In this document: in pieces, positions 26,351 to 35,019 of the stretch
Numbering within the stretch: position 1 is the first letter of the stretch
Layout: each line of letters begins with the position of its first letter
Assembly (NCBI RefSeq): GCF_017355935.1
Contig: NZ_JAFIQT010000008.1
Span: 147,127-211,126, forward strand
Source: Telluribacter humicola
GTDB taxonomy: Bacteria > Bacteroidota > Bacteroidia > Cytophagales > Spirosomataceae
Length of the DNA: 64,000 nucleotides
Direction: 5' to 3'
Translations under genes and position numbers: made by a program
The notes under the pieces: model-generated
The model's input: the letters and a program-made list of their open reading frames with translations, nothing else
Database searches by the model: none
Told to the model about the DNA's origin: nothing

Positions 26351-27103
26351 GTGGCCTGGTATCATACATTTTTTGAAGGCTTGCCCCAGCAAGCCTGGAA
26401 GCTCAATCAGAACGAAGAGTACACAGAGTGGGAGGTAGACTTCCTGGCGGATGTACTCGAACTGGAACCGAACAGCCGCGTGCTGGATGTATTTGGAGGT
26501 TACGGCCGCCACGCGTTACCGCTGGCGGAGCGGGGCTACCGGCTTACCAGTGTAGACATAGCAAAGGGGTATTGCGAGGAGCTGAGCCAGGCCGCTACTG
26601 CCGGGGAGTTGCCGGTAGAGGTAATTTGCGGCGATTTCCTGACCATACCCCTCGAAGGCGGAAAGTTTCAGGCGGCTTATTGTATGGGCAATAGCTTTAG
26701 CTTCTTCCCCTATGAGCAGATGGTTCCCTTTATTCAGCGTATCGCCGATCTGATGGAGCCGGGTGCCCGCTTTGTAGCCCATACCGAACTCGTTGCCGAA
26801 AGTGTACTGCCTCATTTTGTAAATCGGAGCTGGATGCCAGTAGGAGAAGGCGATGAGGAATTGATCTTCCTGATGAATAGTACCTATAACCCCCTGGAAG
26901 GCTGTATAGAAGCCGAGCTCACCTATGTGAAGGGTATCGAACGCCTTAGCCACGTAGTACAGCAGTATATCTACTCCCTGGCCGAACTGAAGCGCATATT
27001 CAGCCTCGCCGGTCTCACCATTACCGAAACCTTCACAGATCTGGACGGCGAACCTTTCCGCCTGGGCGACGAGCAGTTATACCTGCTGGCGGTGAAGGAG
27101 TAG
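26351..27103 (+). CDS. Class I SAM-dependent methyltransferase
   Basis: A 250-residue methyltransferase starting with GTG. Motif I is VLDVFGGYGRHALPLAERGY, motif II TSVDIAKGYCEEL, and the post-motif acidic segment is VEVICGDFLTIP. The fold is complete and the length normal. It stands alone, between the kinase gene and the convergent MBL-rhodanese gene. The substrate is not identifiable; small-molecule methylation is the commonest role for this look. Confidence 0.85.
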   Translation: MAWYHTFFEGLPQQAWKLNQNEEYTEWEVDFLADVLELEPNSRVLDVFGGYGRHALPLAERGYRLTSVDIAKGYCEELSQAATAGELPVEVICGDFLTIPLEGGKFQAAYCMGNSFSFFPYEQMVPFIQRIADLMEPGARFVAHTELVAESVLPHFVNRSWMPVGEGDEELIFLMNSTYNPLEGCIEAELTYVKGIERLSHVVQQYIYSLAELKRIFSLAGLTITETFTDLDGEPFRLGDEQLYLLAVKE

Positions 27104-27247
27104 GGGAGTTTATGAATTAGGTTAATAAGGAGGAAAGCAGGAAGGGAGGAAAGTGATAAGGGGCGTCGTGTGGGAAGTAAGAATGCCCATACTGCCCCTA
27201 TTTATCTTTTTAATTTCCTCTTCCCGCTCTTTCACTCATTCGCTCAT

Positions 27248-28654
27248 TCACTCTTTGTTAGAGTACACGGAGGTGGTACGGGGAATGTCCGTTTTGGCCA
27301 GGGTACCAAAGCCTCCTTTTATATCCATCACCTTATCAAAGCCTCTTGATTTCAGGATAGAAGCCGCTACCATGGAGCGGTAGCCGCCGGCGCAGTGCAG
27401 GTATATGGTCTTGTCCTTGGGGTACTCCGCCATTTGTTCGCTGATGTAGTCGAGGGGTAGGTTAAGGGCACCTTCTACGTGTCCGGCCTCGTACTCATTG
27501 GGCTTGCGTACATCTACAACCGTCAGATTCTCTCCCTTGATTTGCTCTGCCAGTTGCTCCGCCGTAATGGATTCGATAGTATCTACCTCCTTACCGGCTC
27601 CAACCCAAGCTTCCAGGCCACCATCAAGGTAACCCAGGGTATAGTCGTAGCCTACACGGGCCAGCCGCGTTACAACTTCCTCTTCCCGGCCGGACTGGGT
27701 AATGATCAGCAGCGGTTGTTTCAGATCCGGAATAAGAGCACCTACCCAGGGGGCAAAGCTACCGTCAATACCAATGTTGATGGAGTTAGGAACAAATCCT
27801 TTGGCGAACTCCGGGGCAGGGCGCGTATCCAGTACCAGGGCTCCGGCGGCGTTGGCCGCCGCTTCAAAAGCCTCCGGGCTCAGCGCCTGTACGCCCCGTT
27901 CCAGTACCTCGTCTATGCTGTCGTAGCCTTCCCGGTTCATTCGTACGTTCTGGGGGAAGTACTGCGGCGGTGCCAGCAGTCCATCTGTTACTTCCTTTAT
28001 GAACTCTTCGCGGGTCATATTGGCCCGCAGGGCGTAGTTGGTCCGCTTTTGGTTGCCCATCGTGTCGTAGGTTTCCTTACTCATGTTCTTTCCGCAGGCC
28101 GATCCCGCTCCATGAGCCGGATACACGATTACCTCGTCGGGTAGGGGCATGATCTTGCCGCGGAGGCTGTCGTACAGGTAGCCCGCCAGGTCGTGCATAG
28201 TTAGATTACTCTTCTGCGCCAGATCGGGACGGCCTACATCACCAATGAACAGGGTATCTCCGCTGAATAGGGCGTTGGGCGTACCCTGTTCGTCCAGGAG
28301 CAGGTAGCAGGTCGACTCCATCGTATGACCGGGGGTATGAATAGCCCTGATCGTTACCTTACCTACTTTAAACTCCTCCCCATCCCGTGCTATATGAGCG
28401 TCAAAGCTGGGATTCGCCTGGGGACCGTACACAATGGGAGCCCCCGTTTTCTGCGACAGGTCCAGGTGACCCGATACAAAGTCAGCGTGGAAGTGGGTTT
28501 CGAATACGTACTTGATCGTGACTCCTTCGCGGTGGGCCTTTTCGATGTAGGGCCCCACTTCGCGCAGAGGGTCAATGACTGCCGCTTCTCCGTCTGACTG
28601 TATAAAGTAGGCGCCCTGCGCCAGGCAGCCGGTATAGATCTGTTCAATTTTCAT
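27248..28654 (-). CDS. MBL-fold hydrolase with two rhodanese domains (persulfide dioxygenase-like)
   Basis: A 468-residue fusion. Residues 1-~240 are a metallo-beta-lactamase fold with the metal motif THFHADFVSGH (His54, His56, Asp58, His63) and HTPGHTMES, as in ETHE1/BlhA-type persulfide dioxygenases. Two rhodanese domains follow. The second has the catalytic cysteine (LHCAGGYRS). The first reads IITQSGREEE where a Cys loop is expected, so it is probably structural. A role in sulfide/persulfide handling is likely. The 162-base gap to the upstream MATE gene contains an inverted repeat (GTATAGCTAT, 28697-28729). Confidence 0.9.
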   Translation of the reverse strand: MKIEQIYTGCLAQGAYFIQSDGEAAVIDPLREVGPYIEKAHREGVTIKYVFETHFHADFVSGHLDLSQKTGAPIVYGPQANPSFDAHIARDGEEFKVGKVTIRAIHTPGHTMESTCYLLLDEQGTPNALFSGDTLFIGDVGRPDLAQKSNLTMHDLAGYLYDSLRGKIMPLPDEVIVYPAHGAGSACGKNMSKETYDTMGNQKRTNYALRANMTREEFIKEVTDGLLAPPQYFPQNVRMNREGYDSIDEVLERGVQALSPEAFEAAANAAGALVLDTRPAPEFAKGFVPNSINIGIDGSFAPWVGALIPDLKQPLLIITQSGREEEVVTRLARVGYDYTLGYLDGGLEAWVGAGKEVDTIESITAEQLAEQIKGENLTVVDVRKPNEYEAGHVEGALNLPLDYISEQMAEYPKDKTIYLHCAGGYRSMVAASILKSRGFDKVMDIKGGFGTLAKTDIPRTTSVYSNKE

Positions 28655-28816
28655 GACGTGATGAGTGTAAGGTAGTTTGTTGTGAACAACAGGTCTAAGG
28701 TATAGCTATTAAACCTTTTTTTATAGCTATACAACAAAAAGGGAGGTACCTGCTGGTTCCCTTCCCTCCGTTTTACAGAGATCTCCTCTCTGTGATAGAT
28801 TAGTACTTTACCCACA

Positions 28817-30202
28817 CTATACCTGTACCAGTTTCCACTTGCCCCGTCGGAATACCCATATACCCAGCAGGGCCAGCAGCGATTCCGCAATGGGTACTGA
28901 CATAAATACACCAAGCGGCCCCATCTCCAGCCCGATCGCGAGTATGTAGGCCAGCGGAATCTCGACCAGCCAGAAGCAGACCAGGTTCAGCAGGGTAGGG
29001 GTGCGGGTATCACCGGCCCCATTGAGCGCCTGGATGATCACCATCCCGAAAGCGTAGAAGCCGTAGCCCATACACAGTACCCGTAGCGCCCGTACGCCCG
29101 TGTCTACTACCGCCGGGGTAGAGTTGAACCAGCCGATAATGGTACTGGCCTCGATGTAGAACAAGAGCGCTACCAGCACTAGGAATACCATGTTGATATA
29201 GGCCGAGCGCCAGACCGAGGTTTCGGCCCGTTCAGGTTGGTTGGCGCCCAGGTTCTGACCTACCAGGGTGGAGGCGGCGTTGGCCATTCCCCAGGAGGGC
29301 AGCAGCGTAAATATGATCACCCGTATGGCTATCGTATAGCCAGCTACGACATCACTGCCAAACTCGGCCAGGATGCGCGTCAGGAATATCCAGCTCGCCG
29401 ACGACACCAGAAACTGTCCCGTTCCTCCGGCCGCGATGCTAAGTATACCCGCTATAACCGGACGGTCGGGCGTAAAGTCGGCCCGGCTGATGGCAATGCC
29501 CCGGGTCGTTTTGTAGAGGTAGTACAACTGGTAACCTACCCCGACCGTACGGCCGATAGTGGTAGCTACGGCGGCTCCGGTTACGCCCATTTCGGGAAAG
29601 ATGCCCCAGCCGAATATAAAGAGCGGGTCCAGTATGATGTTGAGGCCGTTGGCGATCCAGAGCGAGCGCATGGCTGCTGAGGCCGCCCCGGCCCCGCGCA
29701 GGGCACCGCTTAGCGAGTAGAGCAGCACGATTACCGGGCTACTCAGGTACTCGATCCTGGCGTAGGTAGTACCTACCGCGATCACCTCCTCCGAGGCCCC
29801 CATCAGCCGCAGGATATGCTCCGCCGACAGGAAGCCCACCAGCCCCATCACGACCGAGACTACCAGTGAGATCAGGATCACCTGTCCGATGGCCCGTCCG
29901 GCCTGCTCGGGATTGCCTTCGCCTACCCGACGCGACACCAGGGCCGTGGCCGCCATACTGAGCCCAATGGCTACTGAGTATACCAGCGTGATCACCGACT
30001 CGGTAAGACCTACCGTAGCGACGGCCTCAATGCTGACTTTGGATACAAAAAATACGTCTACCACCGCAAAGAGCGACTCCATGACCATCTCCAGGATCAT
30101 GGGTACCGATAACAGAAATATAGCGCGGTTGATACTCCCGCTGGTATAGGTTTGCTCCGACCCGTCCAGGGCCATACGAAGCAGCTTAAACCACTTTTTC
30201 AT
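28817..30202 (-). CDS. MATE-family multidrug/Na+ efflux transporter
   Basis: A 461-residue transporter with 12 hydrophobic segments in two MatE repeats. The first opens NRAIFLLSVPMILEMVMESLF, and the second repeats the pattern after about residue 240. The ATG at 30202 is preferred because the extra 24 residues from 30274 are unlike family N-termini. It would export cationic compounds using Na+ or H+. It stands on the minus strand before the MBL-rhodanese gene. Confidence 0.9.
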   Translation of the reverse strand: MKKWFKLLRMALDGSEQTYTSGSINRAIFLLSVPMILEMVMESLFAVVDVFFVSKVSIEAVATVGLTESVITLVYSVAIGLSMAATALVSRRVGEGNPEQAGRAIGQVILISLVVSVVMGLVGFLSAEHILRLMGASEEVIAVGTTYARIEYLSSPVIVLLYSLSGALRGAGAASAAMRSLWIANGLNIILDPLFIFGWGIFPEMGVTGAAVATTIGRTVGVGYQLYYLYKTTRGIAISRADFTPDRPVIAGILSIAAGGTGQFLVSSASWIFLTRILAEFGSDVVAGYTIAIRVIIFTLLPSWGMANAASTLVGQNLGANQPERAETSVWRSAYINMVFLVLVALLFYIEASTIIGWFNSTPAVVDTGVRALRVLCMGYGFYAFGMVIIQALNGAGDTRTPTLLNLVCFWLVEIPLAYILAIGLEMGPLGVFMSVPIAESLLALLGIWVFRRGKWKLVQV

Positions 30203-30632
30203 AGATAATAGATGCAAAAAGGAATAGGAAAGTAGGATATCGGAGCGTAGCAGACGCAGCGATTCCTTAAACAAGTAAATCTGAAAAAAGAGAAAGATGG
30301 CCTGAATTAAGCCAGGGCTGGAACAATCATGGGCGTAGACGTTTTCACAAAAGTAAAAAAGAGTTTTTGATTGTAGCTGATAATCAGGCTCAATTTTTTT
30401 TTGTAAATTAGTAGGAGAGGCAGCAGATGGATATAAATGGTTACTGTTTCAGTCTCCTTGCCGGATAGGGATAAACAAGCCCTGTCAGGAGAATAAGATG
30501 TTAGCCTGGATTGACTATAAGTACTATAAATATAGGCCTGTTTAGCCTGAACTTTTGCCCACTCTGACTGGTTATCTTTAGCCGACCTGATTAACTTTTT
30601 TCACGGCAACTTTGCTAGAAAACTCATACTGA
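30203..30632. other. Divergent intergenic region, MATE / hflX
   Basis: These 430 bases are AT-rich and hold no gene I would support. A weak Bacteroidota-type promoter, TTTG (30554-30557) and TATCTTTA (30573-30580) with a short 15-base spacer, could serve hflX. No terminator or repeat is obvious. Confidence 0.4.
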
Positions 30633-31892
30633 ATGATTGATAAAAATAAACTGAATTCTACGGCCAAGCGTCAGGAAACTGCCGTTCTGGTAGCGGTAAG
30701 TACCCAGCGTCAGTCTGCCGAAAAAACCCAGGAATATCTGGATGAACTTGCCTTCCTGGCTACCACACTGGGCGTCAAAACTCTGCAGACTTTTTCCCAG
30801 AACCTCGACCGTCCGGATATTCGGACCTACGTGGGTAAGGGAAAGCTGGATGAAATAAAGACCTTCATCATCGATAACCCCGTGGATATGATCATCTTTG
30901 ACGATGATCTGACTCCCTCGCAGGTGCGTAACCTTGAAGGTGCTTTTGAAGAGATCAAAGTACTGGACCGGGGGCTCCTGATCCTGGATATATTTGCTAT
31001 GCGCGCGCAGACCTCACAGGCCAAAGTACAGGTTGAGCTGGCTCAGTATCAGTACATGTACCCCCGCCTGACCCGCATGTGGACGCACCTTACCAGCCAG
31101 AAGGGTGGGGTGGGTATGCGCGGACCGGGTGAGAAAGAGCTCGAAACGGACCGTCGTATCATCAAGGACCGGATTACGTTCCTGAAAGAAAAGCTGGACA
31201 AGATAGACCGGCAGGCCATTACCCGCCGCAAAGAGCGTAACCGCCTGGTGCGGGTAGCGCTGGTAGGGTATACCAACGTAGGGAAGTCCACGCTGATGCG
31301 CCGCTTGGCCAAGGCCGACGTATTTGCCGAGAATAAACTCTTCGCTACCGTAGACTCTACGGTACGGAAGGTAACGCTGGAAAACATTCCTTTCCTGCTC
31401 ACCGACACAGTAGGATTTATCCGGAAGCTGCCTACTACCCTGATTGAGTCCTTCAAATCGACGCTGGACGAGGTACGCGAAGCCGATGTACTGCTGCACG
31501 TAGTGGATATATCGCATCCGTCTTTTGAGGAGCATATTGAGGTGGTTAACAGTACCCTGGCCGATATTGGTGCCGCCGACAAGCCTACCGTTCTGGTCTT
31601 TAACAAGATCGACCTCTACCAGCAGACTGCCGAAGAGGAGTTCTGGCACGAGGATGAAGAACCCGCCGGCGAACCCCTGGTAGAGCAGGTACCGGCCGAA
31701 ACGCTGATCGAGCGCCTCAAGAAGAGCTACATCGCCCGCAAAGCCGACCATGTGGTGTTTATCTCCGCTGAGCAGAAGGAGAATATGGAGGAGCTGCGCA
31801 ACCTGATTTTTAAGCTCGTCAAGGAAAAACACTTCACCATCTATCCCAACTGGGAGAACGTCAGCCTCTCCGACTTCGATTGGGAAGAATAA
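30633..31892 (+). CDS. hflX: Ribosome-associated GTPase HflX
   Basis: A 419-residue GTPase. The N-terminal HflX domain includes DRPDIRTYVGKGKL and GLLILDIFAMRAQTSQAKVQVELAQ. The linker carries the glycine-rich GVGMRGPGEKELETDRR. The G domain has G1 GYTNVGKST, G3 DTVGF and G4 NKID. It splits or rescues stalled ribosomes in other bacteria. An acidic insert (EEEFWHEDEEPAGEP) lies late in the G domain. A terminator and then tRNA-Arg follow. Confidence 0.96.
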   Translation: MIDKNKLNSTAKRQETAVLVAVSTQRQSAEKTQEYLDELAFLATTLGVKTLQTFSQNLDRPDIRTYVGKGKLDEIKTFIIDNPVDMIIFDDDLTPSQVRNLEGAFEEIKVLDRGLLILDIFAMRAQTSQAKVQVELAQYQYMYPRLTRMWTHLTSQKGGVGMRGPGEKELETDRRIIKDRITFLKEKLDKIDRQAITRRKERNRLVRVALVGYTNVGKSTLMRRLAKADVFAENKLFATVDSTVRKVTLENIPFLLTDTVGFIRKLPTTLIESFKSTLDEVREADVLLHVVDISHPSFEEHIEVVNSTLADIGAADKPTVLVFNKIDLYQQTAEEEFWHEDEEPAGEPLVEQVPAETLIERLKKSYIARKADHVVFISAEQKENMEELRNLIFKLVKEKHFTIYPNWENVSLSDFDWEE

Positions 31893-31930
31893 GGGTTTGG
31901 TATAAATAGGAAAATTTCAGAAATTCGCCC

Positions 31931-31967
31931 ACGGTTTCCGGACAGTACTCCGGAAACCGTTTCTTTC
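31931..31967 (+). terminator. Terminator after hflX
   Basis: An 11-bp perfect stem (ACGGTTTCCGG / CCGGAAACCGT) with an 8-base loop, followed by TTCTTTCT. It ends two bases before the tRNA gene, so it separates hflX from the tRNA or shapes its 5' leader. Confidence 0.75.
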
Positions 31968-31968
31968 T

Positions 31969-32040
31969 GACCCCGTAGTTCAACGGATAGAATAGAAGTT
32001 TCCTAAACTTTAGATATGGGTTCGATTCCCGTCGGGGTCA
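31969..32040 (+). tRNA. tRNA-Arg (anticodon CCU)
   Basis: A full cloverleaf folds by eye: acceptor GACCCCG/CGGGGTC with discriminator A, a D arm closing on GTTC/GAAT, an anticodon stem GAAGT/ACTTT around loop TTCCTAA (anticodon CCT in DNA), a 4-base variable loop, and a T arm ATGGG-TTCGATT-CCCGT. CCA is not encoded. This decodes AGG. Confidence 0.95.
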
Positions 32041-32043
32041 CTA

Positions 32044-32069
32044 AGCCAGGCACTTGCCTGGCTTTTTTT
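32044..32069 (+). terminator. Terminator after tRNA-Arg
   Basis: The stem AGCCAGGCA / TGCCTGGCT with a 2-base loop is followed by a run of seven T. It starts four bases past the tRNA end. Confidence 0.88.
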
Positions 32070-32199
32070 GTTCCCTGCCAGCTCAACCTGATCTGTGACC
32101 ACGCAGCGAGTAGATACTAAGGCCAAAAAAGCTCTTGTAATACCATGTCCCGCGGGATTTTATTCGCATAAGGCTAGTCTTAAAAATTATGACATAAAT

Positions 32200-32271
32200 C
32201 ATTCGAACCATATAGCCCTATACTGGCTCTTTGAAGTATTAATAATTTACTAAGTTTGCCTCTCCTGTGAG
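32200..32271 (+). repeat. Duplicated promoter segment, copy A
   Basis: These 72 bases match 32929-33000 at 55 positions without gaps; the first 32 positions match at 27. The segment contains the promoter of the TM2 gene. See copy B. Confidence 0.75.
32230..32258 (+). promoter_or_regulatory. Bacteroidota-type promoter of the TM2 gene
   Basis: TTTG (32230-32233), a 17-base spacer, then TAAGTTTG (32251-32258) matches the -33/-7 consensus TTTG / TAnnTTTG. The TM2 start codon follows 45 bases later. Confidence 0.65.
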
Positions 32272-32303
32272 GATTATATGTATTTTCAACCCTATACACC
32301 ACT

Positions 32304-32591
32304 ATGAAAGATAAATTTGTCGCTGGCCTGTTGGCCCTCCTGTTCGGTGGCTTTGGATTACACCGCTTTTACCTGGGGCAAACCCGCCTGGGCGTACTCT
32401 ACCTCCTTTTCTGCTGGACGCTCATTCCCTTCCTGATCGGCATCATTGATGCCTTTATCTTCTGGTTTGGCTCACGACACGCCTTCAACTTGGAGCACAA
32501 CTTCCATGCGTTCTCACACACCGGTGCCGAAACGGTCCGATTAACTTTTGAGGACCTGGAAAGGATGCAGAAAAGCGGGGAAGTAGCTTAA
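32304..32591 (+). CDS. TM2-domain membrane protein
   Basis: A 95-residue protein with the TM2 signature: KFVAGLLALLFGGFGLHRFYLGQTRLGVLYLLFC, then a second helix ending GIIDAFIFWFGS. The DRF-like turn is GLHRFYLG. It is an inner-membrane protein of unknown role; TM2 proteins occur widely in bacteria and eukaryotes. A good promoter lies upstream, and a 61-codon membrane-protein gene follows 44 bases later. Confidence 0.9.
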   Translation: MKDKFVAGLLALLFGGFGLHRFYLGQTRLGVLYLLFCWTLIPFLIGIIDAFIFWFGSRHAFNLEHNFHAFSHTGAETVRLTFEDLERMQKSGEVA

Positions 32592-32635
32592 AAGCCTCCT
32601 ACCTGTTACCCTGTAATCCACAGTTACATATAGAT

Positions 32636-32821
32636 ATGAATAAACTTCTACTGGGAGTAAAGATCTTCAGTGTCACAATTCTTTGCCTAAGTATCACAGC
32701 CTCTTTACTATCCATCCTGTACGGTAGAGTAGTTGTGGGAATAGTAGCCATTGCCTTTCAGGTTTACCTGATCTGGATAATTATGGGAAGGCCAGAGTTC
32801 TGGAAGCAGAGAATGGAGTAA
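32636..32821 (+). CDS. Small two-helix membrane protein (hypothetical)
   Basis: A 61-residue protein with two predicted helices (VKIFSVTILCLSITASLLSI and VVVGIVAIAFQVYLIWIIM) and a basic end (GRPEFWKQRME). It follows the TM2 gene closely on the same strand and ends just before a terminator, which supports a real gene. I recognise no family. Confidence 0.55.
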   Translation: MNKLLLGVKIFSVTILCLSITASLLSILYGRVVVGIVAIAFQVYLIWIIMGRPEFWKQRME

Positions 32822-32855
32822 GAGAGCTTACATGCTAATACCTTATCAAGAAATA

Positions 32856-32891
32856 AAATCTCGCCTAATGTCTAAATCAGGCGAGATTTTT
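32856..32891 (+). terminator. Terminator after the TM2 operon
   Basis: An 11-bp stem (AAATCTCGCCT / AGGCGAGATTT) with a 12-base loop, ending in TTTTT. It closes the TM2 and small membrane protein pair. Confidence 0.88.
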
Positions 32892-32928
32892 GCTGGTATG
32901 TCACTATTTGTGTAGTTGAGTCCTAAGC

Positions 32929-33000
32929 CATTTGAACCGAATAGCTCTGTACTGGCTCTTATGAGTATTGATCATTCAGTATGTTTACCTCTATCGTGAG
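32929..33000 (+). repeat. Duplicated promoter segment, copy B
   Basis: This is the second copy of the 72-base segment at 32200-32271 (76% identical). The -7 position here reads TATGTTTA, and the TTTG of the -33 box has changed. The ATG at 32981 lies inside this promoter-like copy, so translation of the next gene may instead start at GTG 32996. Confidence 0.75.
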
Positions 33001-33859
33001 AAAGTACCTGCCCCTGTTGCTTCTGGCCCTATGCATAGTTGCCTGTGACGAGAATACTACCCCCTATCCCTATCCGGCCCCCGAAAGCGTACACCTGAGC
33101 CTGGGCAAGCCTACCAACACCAAAGCAGACACCGCCAACGCCACAGATTTCCTCATGATCAAGGAAGCTTATGCCCTGTCCTACAATCGCACTAACAGAC
33201 ATCCTAACTGGATGAGCTGGGAGCTGACCAGCGATTGGTTAGGTGTAGTCGATACGCATGAAGGTTTTAGAAATGATCCGGAGCTACCTAAAGGATGGAG
33301 TCGTATTTCTCATCTGGAGTATCGTGATTCAGGGTTCAATATGGCTCAGCTTTGCCCTAATATGGATCGTACCAGTACAGTTGAAAGCTTCTCAGCTACC
33401 TACCTGACTACAAACGCTATCCCCATAGCTAACGTCCTACATGCTACTCTCTGGGCGCAGCTTGAAGTATTCGCCAGGAGCCTGGCCGTAAAAGGATACC
33501 ATGTGTTTATTATAGCAGGAGCCTACGGCAGTGGGGGAGAAGGTTACAAAGGAGCTATTAGTAGCATAGGTAACGGCATCAATGTCCCCGCTCATCTTTA
33601 CAAAGTGATCGTGGCTATTCCCAACGGCGGTAACCTGGAAAAGATCAACGCAACCACGCCAGTCATAGCCGTAGACTTTCCTAACCGCAACAGCCAGACC
33701 AGGAACAAGAGCTGGACAGACTTCATCACTACTCCCGAAGCCATCGAAAAAGCCGCTGGCGTTAGCTTCTTCACTTACCTGCCCGAGCCTATAAGGAGCC
33801 AGCTAAAAACTTTACGATTTGATCCCACTACTTCACCAATAGCTCAACCCCTGCGGTAA
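32981..33859 (+). CDS. Lipoprotein homologous to DNA/RNA non-specific endonuclease (NUC1), catalytic His lost
   Basis: A 292-residue lipoprotein (lipobox LCIVAC); a GTG at 32996 is a plausible alternative start and gives a tighter signal peptide. The sequence follows the NUC1 family order: NRTNRHPNWMSWELTSDWLG, then a SGFNMAQLCPNMDRTST segment, TTNAIPIANVLHATLWAQLE, and VKGYHVFIIAGAYGSGG. In active enzymes the second segment reads SGYDRGHLAPxADR. Here the four DRGH positions are N-M-A-Q, so the catalytic His is Gln123, and the Mg-binding Asn is His154. It is probably not a nuclease of the usual mechanism. It would sit in the cell envelope, facing the periplasm or outside. Confidence 0.8.
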   Translation: MFTSIVRKYLPLLLLALCIVACDENTTPYPYPAPESVHLSLGKPTNTKADTANATDFLMIKEAYALSYNRTNRHPNWMSWELTSDWLGVVDTHEGFRNDPELPKGWSRISHLEYRDSGFNMAQLCPNMDRTSTVESFSATYLTTNAIPIANVLHATLWAQLEVFARSLAVKGYHVFIIAGAYGSGGEGYKGAISSIGNGINVPAHLYKVIVAIPNGGNLEKINATTPVIAVDFPNRNSQTRNKSWTDFITTPEAIEKAAGVSFFTYLPEPIRSQLKTLRFDPTTSPIAQPLR

Positions 33860-34018
33860 GAATAGTATATAAATTCAAGGTTGTATTGTAATGCGCTAAT
33901 TGCCAAATAGTTTAAATCTATTATTCTTTATAGTAAATGGGGGGCTCCTACTTTATACGACGTAAATAAGATGGTACAGGCCCAGTGATTTGGAATAGAG
34001 ATACCCCTGAATCATAAG

Positions 34019-34054
34019 TAAAAGAGGTCGCCTATACATAGGCGACCTCTTTTA
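34019..34054. terminator. Bidirectional terminator
   Basis: A long stem (TAAAAGAGGTCGCCTAT paired with ATAGGCGACCTCTTTTA) with a very small loop. It has A- and T-rich flanks and lies between the pseudo-nuclease gene and the convergent DUF808 gene. Confidence 0.92.
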
Positions 34055-34074
34055 CTTTAAATAAATCAAATCTA

Positions 34075-35019
34075 TCAATGCGCAGCCTTTGCGTCTGAGC
34101 CCTTGAATAGTTTGCTACCCAGGGTTACAAATTGTGCGATCACAGCTCCCAGTAGTACACCACCCAGCGCCAGCACCAGCACTTTTACCAGCCACGCCAG
34201 TACAGGTACACTAGCCAAAGAGTGCTCTAACGCCTCCAGCGGGTGGTGCAGAAATGGCAAGCCGTGGGCAATGATTTCGGCCCCTACCCACAGCATGGCC
34301 GCCGTACCAACATAGCCCAACGTAGTCAGGAAATTTGGCATCGACTTTACAATACCACGCCCGATCTTTTGAGTGGTGGGGCTGAATTTCTCCTGCGCCA
34401 TGTGCACACCAATGTCATCTGCTTTCACGATCAGTGCCACAAAGCCATACACCGCAACGGTAATAAAGATAGCGACCGTCAATAATACCACAATTTGGGT
34501 AACCAGGGGACTTTCGGTTACCGTGGCATAGGCAATGGCCATGATTTCTGAAGAAAGGATCAAGTCGGTTCGCACCGCACTGGTCACCCGCTCTTTCTCC
34601 AGCTCCTGCGGGGTAATTACTTTCATTTCGTCGGTTGGCTCATCATCCGGTGCGTGGTGAGATTTGCTGAAAATAGAATGTACCTTTTCATAGCCCTCAA
34701 AACACAGGAAGGCACCGCCGATCATAAGTACATAAGGTATAATGGCCGGAGCAAAGTACCCAAGCAACAGGGCCGCCGGCCCCAGAATAAGTACCTTGTT
34801 GATGAGCGACTTTTTAGCAATCTGATAAATGATGGAAAGTTCGCGCTTGGGATCGAGACCCACCACATACTTAGGTGTTACGGCCGTATCGTCGATAACA
34901 ATGCCGGAAACCTTGCCTGTTGTTTTAGCCACCTGCGTCGGAACGTCATCGAGGCTTGCCGCACTGACTTTTACCAGTGCCGCCACATCATCTAAAAGTG
35001 CGAGAAGACCTGTCGCCAT
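34075..35019 (-). CDS. DUF808-family inner-membrane protein (YedI-like)
   Basis: A 314-residue protein with the family N-terminus MATGLLALLDDVAALVKVSAASLDDV, the segment KVSGIVIDDTAVTPKYVVGL, and about six to seven membrane helices. DUF808/YedI proteins sit in the inner membrane, and no function is established that I know of. It is a single gene, downstream-bounded by a bidirectional terminator. Confidence 0.93.
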   Translation of the reverse strand: MATGLLALLDDVAALVKVSAASLDDVPTQVAKTTGKVSGIVIDDTAVTPKYVVGLDPKRELSIIYQIAKKSLINKVLILGPAALLLGYFAPAIIPYVLMIGGAFLCFEGYEKVHSIFSKSHHAPDDEPTDEMKVITPQELEKERVTSAVRTDLILSSEIMAIAYATVTESPLVTQIVVLLTVAIFITVAVYGFVALIVKADDIGVHMAQEKFSPTTQKIGRGIVKSMPNFLTTLGYVGTAAMLWVGAEIIAHGLPFLHHPLEALEHSLASVPVLAWLVKVLVLALGGVLLGAVIAQFVTLGSKLFKGSDAKAAH

